DNA of 17,492 nucleotides from Spirochaetaceae bacterium (GTDB lineage Bacteria > Spirochaetota > Spirochaetia > SZUA-6 > Bin103). The DNA is taken from the NCBI GenBank assembly GCA_028818385.1, contig JAPPNY010000248.1, positions 1 through 17,492 on the forward strand, read 5' to 3'. Under the pieces are notes generated by a model. The model searched no databases, was not told where the DNA came from, and saw only the letters and a list, made by a program, of their open reading frames with translations. Position numbers and translations under genes: made by a program. This document shows, piece after piece, positions 7,767 to 14,615 of the stretch. Position 1 is the stretch's first letter. The number at the start of each line of letters is the position of its first letter.

Positions 7767-8081
7767 TCAATCTCGGAGACGGAAGCTGTGGAGCTCGGCG
7801 TCCCGCAACCGGAACCTCAGGGAGATCGGACGCTCGGCAGGGAGACGGTCCCGTTCACCCCAGCGAACGACGTGGCGCACCTCGTCTGCCCGCAGCGGGA
7901 CACAGTCAGCGGCAGCGTAGCAGGGCAACGGCTGACCATCCTCCAGCACGGCCTCGACGGTCAGGTTGCCGTCCGCGGCGTTGGCGTTGACCTGCAGCCG
8001 CCGGCCGGCTGCGTTTATCGGCGGGGTCAGGACCCAGCCGTCCACCGCGCCGGCGTCCAGTGACACGAAGCCGTCAAGGCG
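7767..8081 (-). pseudogene. C-terminal fragment of a sialidase/GH-like hydrolase
   Basis: An open frame after a TGA at 8082-8084 begins RLDGFVSLDAG and continues with TPPINAAGRRLQVNANAADG, GQPLPCY and a terminal LRFRLRDAELHSFRLRD. This is the beta-rich C-terminal module common to a large group of environmental hydrolases with an N-terminal LFVDD motif. The codons just beyond the in-frame TGA (IGRAS) still look like the same family, so the stop is probably a later mutation. The rest of the gene is missing here; its N-terminus appears to lie at 9124-9451 on the same strand. Confidence 0.62.
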
Positions 8082-8431
8082 TCAGGACGCGCGGCCGATC
8101 ACGCATCTCTTCGGCGGAATCGGGCCGCCGTGCATGGTGTTGATGCCGGTTCACGACGCACTCTTCACGAAGCGCTATGCCGAGTCCGGTTTGCGGCAAT
8201 TCCTCTCGTTGCGTGCTCATTCATCCTTCCTCCTGATGGAGTGAGGCGGCAGCCGGAGCTACCGTCGAGGCTGCCGCGCGCCTTGCGATCGTCTCGCACG
8301 CTCCCATACCTCTCCCCAGCCTGTTAAGCGGTATGAAAGGGCTTGACAGCCTTCGCATAGTCAATGTACGGCATTGCTCCTGATTCCTGCGGACGCGCCA
8401 AAGGCGTCGAGGATAACCGGAGATAGTACCT
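8082..8431. other. Gene-poor stretch before the secreted-protein gene
   Basis: Apart from a few decayed codons of the hydrolase at its left edge, I find no convincing gene. A short minus-strand frame near 8219 (MSTQREELPQ...) follows AGGAGGAAGG but resembles nothing. TTGACA at 8343-8348 could be a -35 box for the gene at 8432, but no good -10 box follows it. Confidence 0.4.
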
Positions 8432-8950
8432 ATGATGACTCGCAAAGCAGGCATGAAATGGGCCTCCGTTGTAGCGTTAGCCTTCGCTTTCGTGACATTC
8501 GCCCAAGCACAAGACCGCTTTCCATGTCTGGAAGACCCTACGGCATCTGCCAACATCAAAATACTGGATTCCGAACGCGACAATAGCAACGCTACGGGAA
8601 AGTATCACATGACGGGCGTATTGCTCAAGAACGAAGGATCGGAACGCGCCGTCGGCATGGCTGTAGTAAAAACTGCCAGTGATGTTAGAGCAGTTAGCGT
8701 CGACGTGTTTCCGGGTGGAATGCAGAGAATCAATGTTATAGTTAGCGAGCCGTGGAAGATCGCGATTTTCTATACGGACTCACTCCATCGAAGTTCCGAT
8801 GAAAGATGTATGGATTCGGTTGCTCTGCAGGATACGGTCGTCAATAAAATGAGTGAGCATACATGGAACGAGGAATTGACACAGGTTCCGGCTCATTCGA
8901 TAGTGCGAATACCGACGATAGAAGAAGAAACACCGGTGAAGATAGATTAG
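8432..8950 (+). CDS. Secreted hypothetical protein
   Basis: 172-residue protein that I do not recognise. It has a clear Sec signal peptide: basic start (MTRKAGMK), hydrophobic core ASVVALAFAFVTF, and a probable cleavage after AQA near residue 26. The mature part has two cysteines (C32 and C116, a possible disulfide) and a charged, beta-rich composition, ending in PTIEEETPVKID. The start ATG at 8432 has GGAG nine bases upstream. The gene is visibly poorer in GC than everything around it and uses codons such as ATA, GTT and AAT that the neighbours avoid. It also lies between two halves of one pseudogene, so it was probably acquired. It is alone in its orientation here, and no function can be proposed. 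Confidence 0.65.
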   Translation: MMTRKAGMKWASVVALAFAFVTFAQAQDRFPCLEDPTASANIKILDSERDNSNATGKYHMTGVLLKNEGSERAVGMAVVKTASDVRAVSVDVFPGGMQRINVIVSEPWKIAIFYTDSLHRSSDERCMDSVALQDTVVNKMSEHTWNEELTQVPAHSIVRIPTIEEETPVKID

Positions 8951-9045
8951 CTCGGTTGACAGGCTACCGGGCAGCATGCGATTATGCACAAGCCAAAGCC
9001 TTCTATAGGTTGATGAAGGCCATTGCTATACACTCTCCGATATAT

Positions 9046-9060
9046 TCCTGATATTCAGGA
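9046..9060. repeat. Short perfect palindrome
   Basis: TCCTGATATTCAGGA is a perfect inverted repeat with 6-base arms and a 3-base centre. It lies between the secreted-protein gene and the hydrolase remnant and is enclosed by an outer CTCTCC/GGAGAG pair. It could be a weak terminator or a recombination or operator site. There is no T-run. Confidence 0.3.
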
Positions 9061-9123
9061 GAGCATGTCAAGGTCTAAGTTTGACAGGCGAGACCGGACG
9101 GCTACAGGAGTGGAAAAATGGAG

Positions 9124-9451
9124 CTACTGCCGATCATCACAAGGCACGATGACCACCTTTCTGTCGTCTCTGTCTCTGAGTCCTTGCGCTATCAAATGAG
9201 TGTAAGACGGACCCGGCGGACCTACGCCGCTCATAGGGTCTAATCCAGTATTGATGTGGAACAGCCCGGACTCCTGGTCGCGGTCGATCGTTCCGTACAC
9301 GTCGACGCGCCTGCCACAGGCCGCCGGAGGCAGCCACCATCACGTCATCGACGAAGAGCTGCGGAACGCCGCTGCTTACGTCCAGGGAGTTGCACGGCCA
9401 GGAATCGTAGAGGGCGCCCGCCGACGGGATCAAATCCGTGACCTGCGGCAC
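9124..9451 (-). pseudogene. N-terminal fragment of the same sialidase/GH-like hydrolase
   Basis: After a GTG start the frame reads VPQLFVDDVMVAASGG, the LFVDD opening of the hydrolase family. A change of frame near 9300-9310 is then needed to continue with VYGTIDRDQESGLFHI, the conserved first propeller strands. After INTGLDP the sequence no longer looks like the family and stops at TAG 9124-9126. It has therefore suffered an internal deletion or frameshift and has lost its middle and end. The C-terminal module at 7767-8081 is in the right order and strand to be the other end of the same gene. Confidence 0.6.
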
Positions 9452-9504
9452 CGACCGCTATAGATCGTGCGGCCCATCGATGCGACCGTCACCTCTGCGC
9501 CACA

Positions 9505-10302
9505 TCAGTACGCGCCGGTGAGGATCTGGTTGGTTGCCGGGTACTCGCGCACCTCCGCGTAGTGCAGGGTCCTTGGCCCGTCGGGTCGGGACTCGTCGAT
9601 CGGTGTCGGCACGCGAAGGATGAACTCCGCGCGATCGAATCGGTTGAACGCGACATGGGCCATGACCAGCCGATCGATCATCGACTCCTCGCCCGACGAG
9701 AAGTCAGGAAGCACCAGTGGCCCGGTGTCGACCTGAAACGATGGCGTCTCCGGCCGGAAGTTCATCGTCTTGATGGGATACTCCAACGTACACTCATAGC
9801 TGCCGTCGGGATGCGAGATGGTCGTGCGCCCGACAAGCGGGTCCTTGCCTTCCGACGCGGCCGTGACTGCCGCGATCGTGTCGTGGACCGATGACCTGCT
9901 GAAGGTCTGCAGATCGATCTCGAGCTCCCAGCCGTTGGCGGCGATGGTCCGTTTGGTCGTACCGTCCCACAGCAGGCTCCTGCCCATGCCCCGCTCCTGA
10001 TCCCGGGAATAAACGCAGCGGAACTCCCGGCTCGGGATCTGAAACAACTCGCGTTCGGCGTAGACCCATTCGGCCCGACATGGCGCGATGAGGAAGTAGC
10101 GCTCGGGCGTGCCGTGCGGCCGGAGGACCGTCAGGACCGAGTCCAGCTCGATGCGCACGCGGTTGCCGAGGGGGGTGTTGTGGCGCGCGTAGGGTCGCGG
10201 GTCGTTGGGGTTGCGCGGCCTGTCCCAGCGCATGAAGGAGCGCCGGAAATCCAGGGGGAGGTCGGTGGCGGTGCTCATTCCCGGACTGACGGCATCGTTC
10301 AT
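9505..10302 (-). CDS. Conserved-looking protein of unknown function, coupled to the dipeptidase
   Basis: 265 residues, not recognised. No signal peptide or membrane segment is visible. The sequence alternates short hydrophobic strands with polar turns (RVRIELDSVLTVLRP, YECTLEYPIKTMNF, TLHYAEVREYPATN), which suggests a mostly beta fold. Its ATG at 10302 overlaps the dipeptidase stop in an ATGA, so the two are translated together and probably work in one pathway. An alternative start is the Met at residue 9. Codon use matches its neighbours and the frame is clean, so I consider it a real gene. It may be a substrate-binding or accessory protein, but nothing in the sequence proves this. Confidence 0.72.
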   Translation of the reverse strand: MNDAVSPGMSTATDLPLDFRRSFMRWDRPRNPNDPRPYARHNTPLGNRVRIELDSVLTVLRPHGTPERYFLIAPCRAEWVYAERELFQIPSREFRCVYSRDQERGMGRSLLWDGTTKRTIAANGWELEIDLQTFSRSSVHDTIAAVTAASEGKDPLVGRTTISHPDGSYECTLEYPIKTMNFRPETPSFQVDTGPLVLPDFSSGEESMIDRLVMAHVAFNRFDRAEFILRVPTPIDESRPDGPRTLHYAEVREYPATNQILTGAY

Positions 10303-11312
10303 CCGGCCACCGCCTCGAAGACGCGCATGAAATTACCGCCGGCGATCTTCTCGATGGTCCCGTGTTCGTAGCCGCGGGCCCGCAACCCGGCCATGAGGTG
10401 GCCTACCTCACTGATATCACCCACGCCGGCCGGTCGCGCCTCGATCTGACCGAGAAAATCGGTGCCGAACCCGACGTGATCCGGCCCCACCAGCGCCACC
10501 ATGTGATCGATGTGGTCGAGCAGCAGTTCGAGAGCGGCCGCTTCGGGGGTTGGCCCGAGCGGGGTCGGACTGGGACAGATGAGGCCGCCGGTCGCGGCGA
10601 TGGCGCGGAGCTGATCATCGTCGAAATAGCGGGGCGTATGGCGCAACGCCCGGGCGTTACCGTGAGTTGCAACGACGGGGGCGGTGGTGATCGCCAGTGT
10701 GTCCCGGAACGTCGCCGCTTCCATGTGCGTCACGTCGACCAGCATGCCGAGCCGGTTCATCTCGCCTACGACCGCGTGCCCTGCCGGCGTGAGGCCGCCG
10801 GGGCCGTCGATGTGGCTGTCATGGACGCGCATCTCCGGACCGTTCCAAACCTGTGTTGCCGTCCCCAGGGCATTGCGCCCTTCGTGCACCAGGCCGACGT
10901 GCCGCAGGCCGAGTCGGTGCAGCGTGCGCAGGAGGCTGACGTCGCCCTTGAGTGCATCACCGCCCTCCAGGCCGAGTATGAGGGCGACCTTGCCGTCCGC
11001 CCGGGCCGCCTCGATATCGGCGGCGCAAACCGCCAGCGTGACATGATCGCCTGCCGGACCGTTCAGCTCGTGATGCAGGTAGTCGACCATCTGCAACAGT
11101 TTCCGCAGCGGCTGCCGGCTGGCATGCGGCCCGCCGATCGCGGCGTCCGGCACCCAGCAGGCGGTGAGCTGTGCGGCCACGCCGCCGGCGCGCATCATCG
11201 GCACGTCGGTGAGCCCGCCCAGCGCCTCGTGCAGGTGCCGTTGTGTGTCGAAAGCCTGGTCCAGCGTGTGGCCGTGGGCGTCGATGACAGGTGGTTCGGT
11301 CGCGTGTGTCAC
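10299..11312 (-). CDS. Membrane dipeptidase family protein (peptidase M19, renal dipeptidase-like)
   Basis: 337-residue TIM-barrel metallohydrolase that would cleave dipeptides or related amide bonds using two zinc ions. The metal ligands can be placed: DAHGH with H13 and H15, bridging E116 in LEGGDAL, H196 in DVTHM, H217 in ATHGN, and D285 in GFGTDF. Canonical members have H-x-D at the first site; here it is H-x-H, so metal use or substrate may differ. No signal peptide is present, unlike the animal enzymes. The start is GTG at 11312 with only a weak ribosome site, 72 bases after the truncated dioxygenase. It overlaps the next gene by four bases. Confidence 0.87.
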   Translation of the reverse strand: MTHATEPPVIDAHGHTLDQAFDTQRHLHEALGGLTDVPMMRAGGVAAQLTACWVPDAAIGGPHASRQPLRKLLQMVDYLHHELNGPAGDHVTLAVCAADIEAARADGKVALILGLEGGDALKGDVSLLRTLHRLGLRHVGLVHEGRNALGTATQVWNGPEMRVHDSHIDGPGGLTPAGHAVVGEMNRLGMLVDVTHMEAATFRDTLAITTAPVVATHGNARALRHTPRYFDDDQLRAIAATGGLICPSPTPLGPTPEAAALELLLDHIDHMVALVGPDHVGFGTDFLGQIEARPAGVGDISEVGHLMAGLRARGYEHGTIEKIAGGNFMRVFEAVAG

Positions 11313-11384
11313 GTCGTCACCATCTTCCCCGCACGCTGCTGAATTCGCCGGTCGCCGGGACGAACGGAAAGCGTGCTGTCGCGC

Positions 11385-11915
11385 TCAGTTGACTCGCTCC
11401 CATCGGTTCGGTGAGATCCCGGGCGCCTGCCGCGGCATTTCGGCAGGTTTGTTGCCGCCGCCGAAGTTCCAGATGCGAGTATTGGGATCGATCATCAGCT
11501 CTCGCACTTTCGCGGGGACCTTGGCGAGTTGGTCCGGATCCCAGCGTTCGACCTCTCCTCCGGGTCCTGCCCAAGCCGGCCGGTAAGCGATCCCCAGAAG
11601 CTCCCGGGAATAGCCGCCGATGTTCGGGTAGTTTCCATGGAACACGTTCTGGCTGATGAGCACCGCAGAGCCGGCCTCACAGGTGACCATCACCTGCTCC
11701 GGGTGCTCCTCGTATCGCAAGTATGGATTACCCTCGTGGTGAAAGCTCAGGTGCGATCTGGGTAGGACCTTGAACGGGGAAACCTCACGAGTCAGATCGT
11801 CCAGATAGTACAGAACCCGAACCAACCGGGGACAGCTCTGCCCGTAACCGAAGATCTCCGACCCCCACGGTTGGGCAATAACGTACTTGACTAACCCGGT
11901 GCCTGTCCACCATCA
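11385..11915 (-). pseudogene. Phytanoyl-CoA dioxygenase (PhyH) family, N-terminal half missing
   Basis: The C-terminal half of an Fe(II)/2-oxoglutarate dioxygenase. Recognisable parts are GLVKYVIAQPWGSEIFGYGQ (from about 11905), LVRVLYYLDDLTREVSPFKVLPRSH, the distal histidine in NVFHGNYPN and the 2-oxoglutarate arginine region RELLGIAYRPAWAG. The usual HxD iron motif and everything before it are gone: the frame meets a TGA near 11916 and the sequence beyond it is unrelated. A TTG at 11825 could still start a 146-residue protein, but this would lack two iron ligands. The cut coincides with the start of the plus-strand small-gene block, which suggests deletion or insertion there. Confidence 0.75.
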
Positions 11916-11933
11916 TCCCGGCCAACAGAGAAG

Positions 11934-12005
11934 GTGACCGACGCGGCGCGGCGCATGCCGGGTCACGCGGTCCAATACAACAGCTCCGCATGGGCCGGGG
12001 AGTAG
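11934..12005 (+). CDS. Possible very short ORF at the left edge of the small-gene block
   Basis: GTG at 11934 follows AGAGAAG and gives 23 residues (VTDAARRMPGHAVQYNSSAW...) ending at TAG. It could be the tail of a longer gene cut at the junction with the dioxygenase, because the frame stays open upstream to about 11892. There is no similarity I can name. Confidence 0.25.
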   Translation: MTDAARRMPGHAVQYNSSAWAGE

Positions 12006-12010
12006 CTACC

Positions 12011-12102
12011 GCGGCCCGGAGTGAACAGGCCGGGATCTAGGATTCTCCGCGCCCAGCGCGGTCGCCTTCTCTGAAACGGCCCGGCACCTATGCGTGCCGG
12101 CC
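12011..12102 (+). promoter_or_regulatory. Structured leader with three hairpins before the small-gene block
   Basis: Three GC-rich stem-loops follow one another: CCCGG/CCGGG around 12015-12034, CCGCGC-CCA-GCGCGG at 12047-12061, and a 9-bp stem with a one-base bulge at 12078-12102 (loop CTATGC). The last ends directly before the ribosome site GAGGAGG at 12104-12110. None is followed by a T-run, so they are not classical terminators. They may control translation or stabilise the transcript. Confidence 0.4.
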
Positions 12103-12115
12103 TGAGGAGGTGGAC

Positions 12116-12259
12116 ATGATGATCCACACCAGATTTGGTCTCCGCGCCACGATCGTGGACGGGAACCAGGAGCGGTGCGACCAGCGCCGCGGGAAGGCGT
12201 TCGTTCGCCGACAGAGCCGAGTCTGGCGGCAGCGCCAGGCCATCCCGACGGGTGCCTGA
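12116..12259 (+). CDS. Small basic protein of unknown function
   Basis: 47 residues starting MMIHTRFGLRATIVDGNQER, rich in arginine and glutamine (RRQSRVWRQRQ). It has an excellent ribosome site, GAGGAGG, six bases before the ATG, which is the best reason to call it. It is followed within a few bases by another possible start (GTG at 12262). It may bind nucleic acid because of its charge, but this is inference. Confidence 0.45.
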   Translation: MMIHTRFGLRATIVDGNQERCDQRRGKAFVRRQSRVWRQRQAIPTGA

Positions 12260-12373
12260 TCGTGACTCGCGCGGAGAAAGCGAGAAAGGCGGCTCGCTGA
12301 AAGAACCGCCGCCAAGCAATCCAAGGTCCAGCAGGAACCTCCACCGGTTCTGGCCGCGCCATCCCGACACGTC

Positions 12374-12565
12374 GTGGTGCAGGGAACAGGGGTGAGGCTC
12401 CAACCTGCGATGGAGAAGTTCTCCGCCGCGGCGGACGAGTGGTACGCCAAGGGGTACCAGCTCACTCACTACGCGGCGCTGCGAGATGACATCACCTACC
12501 TGTTCACCGGCGTGATGCAGCCGCGGGTGGACGCACAGGAAGAGGCCGGCAATGGCGACGCATGA
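12374..12565 (+). CDS. Small protein of unknown function, probably longer upstream with a frameshift
   Basis: 63 residues by its first GTG. The convincing core is MEKFSAAADEWYAKGYQLTHYAALRDDITYLFTGVM, which starts at an ATG at 12410. The same frame is open and protein-like back to 12266 (RRKRERRLAERTAAKQSKVQ, then EPPPVLAAP) but has no start there. A GTG at 12262 in another frame gives VTRAEK, and a one-base shift near 12278 would join it smoothly, giving about 100 residues with a basic, possibly coiled-coil N-terminus. The 3' end overlaps the next gene by 14 bases. Not recognised. Confidence 0.55.
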   Translation: MVQGTGVRLQPAMEKFSAAADEWYAKGYQLTHYAALRDDITYLFTGVMQPRVDAQEEAGNGDA

Positions 12566-13256
12566 TGCCGCGTCCCCGTCGCCCGCGAAGCGGAAGGGCT
12601 GGCCCCGTTGGTTGAAGATCCTCGTGATCATCTGGACCGCACCGATAGGGTTGGTCTTGCTGGTCGTGATCATCGTTGGGATCGCGGGAGGATTCGACGA
12701 ATCTGCCTCGCACGCTACCAGCAGACCGGCGCCACAGGCAGAAGCTGCTCAACCTGAACCCGCCCCCGCTTCCGAACAGAAGCAACCAGCGTCAGATACG
12801 GGGAAGTGGAAGTACCAGGAGGTCATCGACGACATGACCAAGGAGGTCAGTTTGCGCTACCTGGTGGTATCGTCGAACGAGAAGATCGACAGGACCATGA
12901 AAACCCCGATCAGGGTGGAGCTGCTGGTCACCTGTCCGGAGAAGCTGATCATCCTGCGAGCGCAGGACGCCGCGTTCCACATGGACGATCTTGACTCGAA
13001 CGGTCGCCGCATCCAGGAAGCACGGCTGATCGTAGACGACGGTTCTGTACGTAAGGGTACGTTTCGTCTCCCCGAAGACTGGCTGGAATCGGATCGCATG
13101 GTGGGCGGTCGCTGGGGCGATGCGATCCTGACAGGTTCGGTTCTCAAGATCGAGGTCACGCACCTGGTTGCGATGGACCCGAAGAAAGCTGTCCTGACCT
13201 TCGACACGACGGGATGGGAAGCGGCATTCGAGCGCGACTGCCCAGCAACGTCCTGA
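12552..13256 (+). CDS. Membrane-anchored protein with VasI-like domain
   Basis: 234 residues. A short cytoplasmic tail with a basic stretch (AKRKGWPRWLK) precedes one transmembrane helix (ILVIIWTAPIGLVLLVVIIVGIAGG, about 23-47). A proline/alanine-rich linker (PAPQAEAAQPEPAPASEQ) follows, then an extracytoplasmic beta domain from about 82. The domain pattern, with WKYQEVIDDMTKEVS, LVTCPEKLIILRA, RLIVDDGS, SVLKIEV and AVLTFDTTGWEAAF, resembles VasI (type VI secretion-associated) and similar domains seen in phage and unlinked proteins. No other secretion gene is present, so a type VI role is not implied. The ATG follows AGGAAGAGG. It is the longest gene of the block. Confidence 0.65.
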   Translation: MATHDAASPSPAKRKGWPRWLKILVIIWTAPIGLVLLVVIIVGIAGGFDESASHATSRPAPQAEAAQPEPAPASEQKQPASDTGKWKYQEVIDDMTKEVSLRYLVVSSNEKIDRTMKTPIRVELLVTCPEKLIILRAQDAAFHMDDLDSNGRRIQEARLIVDDGSVRKGTFRLPEDWLESDRMVGGRWGDAILTGSVLKIEVTHLVAMDPKKAVLTFDTTGWEAAFERDCPATS

Positions 13257-13309
13257 ACGGGGCTTGCCATAGCGCTGCAAACAATGTTGTGATGGGTACT
13301 TAAGCGGAA

Positions 13310-13339
13310 CGGGCCTGCCGGTTGTAGCCGGCAGGCCCG
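13310..13339. terminator. Strong hairpin, terminator-like but without a T-run
   Basis: CGGGCCTGCCGG and its exact reverse complement enclose the loop TTGTAG, giving a perfect 12-bp stem 54 bases after the VasI-like gene. The bases that follow (AATCACAAAG) are not T-rich. It could stop or protect the transcript of the upstream gene, or act with the next structure as a leader element. Confidence 0.5.
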
Positions 13340-13356
13340 AATCACAAAGCCGCTGG

Positions 13357-13443
13357 GACAGGAGAACTGGAAGTAAAAACCCCTATGAGCGACCCGGATC
13401 GTTGTTTCCGGTCGCACCGTAGGCACGCTCCGGTTCTCCTGTC
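13357..13443 (+). promoter_or_regulatory. Folded leader RNA upstream of the 134-residue gene
   Basis: GACAGGAGAACTGG (13357-13370) can pair with CCGGTTCTCCTGTC (13430-13443) over 14 bases with one G-U pair. This closes a 59-base interior that contains a second stem, CGACCCGG/CCGGTCG, around 13390-13414. The outer stem ends five bases before the ribosome site GGGAG of the gene at 13458. This layout suggests translation control or a small structured RNA. A 78-codon frame from the ATG at 13385 crosses it but looks like chance. Confidence 0.4.
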
Positions 13444-13457
13444 AACTGGGAGAACCC

Positions 13458-13862
13458 TTGAACTACCTCGATGGCGCTATCGGCGAAGCCATGCGGATCA
13501 GCCGGCAGATCGCTGCTGCCAATCCACACCGAGCCGTGGCGACCGCGGCCCGGCAAGCCCTGGACGCGATGAATGCTGCCAACGCGGCTCACAGGCAAGC
13601 CTTTCAGCAGATTGCATCTGACCTCCGGCCAACTGCAATCCCGCACATCACCTTCCCGGTCACCGTGGAAGGCGGACACGATTCCACACCACCGCCGGCA
13701 CAGCCACCCGCACTGGAACCTGAATCCGAAGCGAAGACAGAGCCTCCGCCAGCCGTTGACGCCGACCTGCTGCGCTGGGGCTGTACTCAGCTCGCGCAGT
13801 GCAGGGACATGGACGCCTTCCAGGCCATCCAGGGTTGGTTCCTGCGGAACGGGCTGGCATGA
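13458..13862 (+). CDS. Hypothetical protein, alpha-helical N-terminus with Pro/Glu-rich linker
   Basis: 134 residues with a TTG start at 13458, justified by GGGAGAACCC just upstream. Residues 1-55 are predicted helical and alanine-rich (ANPHRAVATAARQALDAMNA). Residues 73-98 form a low-complexity proline/glutamate linker. The last 36 residues (LLRWGCTQLAQCRDMDAFQAI) are again helical, with two cysteines. Its stop overlaps the next ATG (ATGA), so both are made from one message. Not recognised. Confidence 0.6.
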   Translation: MNYLDGAIGEAMRISRQIAAANPHRAVATAARQALDAMNAANAAHRQAFQQIASDLRPTAIPHITFPVTVEGGHDSTPPPAQPPALEPESEAKTEPPPAVDADLLRWGCTQLAQCRDMDAFQAIQGWFLRNGLA

Positions 13863-14131
13863 AGCCGTTCCGACCGTTCGATCACTTGCCCGAACGATTG
13901 CACTGGTCCGAGGTCGGCGATGCGGCCGACGAGGAAGGGGTCGATCCAGCGATGAACGCAGCTCCAGCTCCGTTGGAGTTCACCGGAGATGTGATCGACG
14001 AACGCGCGTTGTTCTGGATACGTGAACTGCGGAAACCCCTGACCGGTACCAGTTGGTACCTGCGCCCAGTACCGATCCTCGGCAATCAGGGAAAGGGAAA
14101 TCCCGTCCCGGTCGGAAGCGCCTACCGATGA
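13859..14131 (+). CDS. Hypothetical protein, 90 residues
   Basis: Begins MKPFRPFDHLPERLHWSEVG at the ATGA overlap with the upstream gene, then an acidic stretch (DAADEEGVD) and a more structured end (ERALFWIRELRKPLTGTSWYLRPVPILGN). Soluble, with no cysteines. The overlap and consistent codon use support it as a real gene. Function unknown. Confidence 0.58.
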   Translation: MKPFRPFDHLPERLHWSEVGDAADEEGVDPAMNAAPAPLEFTGDVIDERALFWIRELRKPLTGTSWYLRPVPILGNQGKGNPVPVGSAYR

Positions 14132-14153
14132 AGCATGGCGATGGAGGCTTGAC

Positions 14154-14306
14154 GTGATGGTGGCGGTGGCAACCGCGGCGGCGGTGCTGGCGTTCGCGGT
14201 GCTGTGGGGAACGGAGCGCGTGCTCGCCAGGATCGAGCGCGCGCGCGATGAAATCGCGGAGTTGAAGCACGAGGTCAGGGCGGTGCGCGGCAGGACCGAT
14301 GGGTGA
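14154..14306 (+). CDS. Small single-pass membrane protein
   Basis: 50 residues. The hydrophobic N-terminus (MVAVATAAAVLAFAVLW) forms one membrane helix, followed by a charged helix (RVLARIERARDEIAELKHEVRAVRG) with heptad character that could form a coiled coil. GTG at 14154 or the adjacent ATG follows GGAGG. It overlaps the next gene by 8 bases. This size and layout are common among phage-encoded membrane proteins, but no specific family can be named. Confidence 0.55.
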   Translation: MMVAVATAAAVLAFAVLWGTERVLARIERARDEIAELKHEVRAVRGRTDG

Positions 14307-14571
14307 AGCCTTCGATCACACCGACTTCGTGCCGCTCCACTGCCTCGCGTTCGTGATGGCCGCGATGGCTCAGGCTATTTCGGCCCTTGGTTCATGTCCA
14401 CTGGAGGATCGGACATCGGCTTGGATGCTGGCCCAGGTGAAGACTTCGGCAGCGTCGATGCTGCCAGAAGTTTCCGAAGTCGACCGACAGACCATTCAAG
14501 CAGCTCTGGACCTGTTAGTCGACGCCTACCTGAAACTGGAGAACGATTCATATGATCCTCCGATACCATAG
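14299..14571 (+). CDS. Hypothetical protein, 90 residues
   Basis: MGEAFDHTDFVPLHCLAFVM begins a largely helical, mildly acidic protein with two cysteines (C15, C33). It ends in a helix (QTIQAALDLLVDAYLKLEND) and a proline-rich tail. The start overlaps the preceding gene's stop, and an AGGA lies upstream. Not recognised; its position in the tight gene run supports it. Confidence 0.55.
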   Translation: MGEAFDHTDFVPLHCLAFVMAAMAQAISALGSCPLEDRTSAWMLAQVKTSAASMLPEVSEVDRQTIQAALDLLVDAYLKLENDSYDPPIP

Positions 14572-14615
14572 TACCGATGGGTAATGCCGTCGTCGAGTCC
14601 GTCGAGGGATTTCTG

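Noticed and set aside
8094..9136. Eight-base direct repeat GCCGATCA at 8094-8101 and 9129-9136 as a target duplication of the inserted segment
   Set aside because: The positions are tempting, but an 8-base match between two short flanks can arise by chance, and the hydrolase middle is missing as well, so a simple insertion does not explain the locus.
10362..11342. 326-codon plus-strand frame opposite the dipeptidase
   Set aside because: The dipeptidase has all metal-ligand motifs; the opposite frame resembles nothing and is a shadow of GC-rich coding sequence.
11963..12673. 236-codon minus-strand frame
   Set aside because: It crosses three hairpins and several plus-strand genes with good ribosome sites, and has no recognisable motif.
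13385..13621. 78-codon frame starting inside the folded leader
   Set aside because: It overlaps the better-supported gene at 13458 in another frame and has no clear ribosome site or family likeness.
14043..14058. GGTACC-AGTT-GGTACC inverted repeat
   Set aside because: It lies within a coding frame, has short arms and no contextual support as a site.
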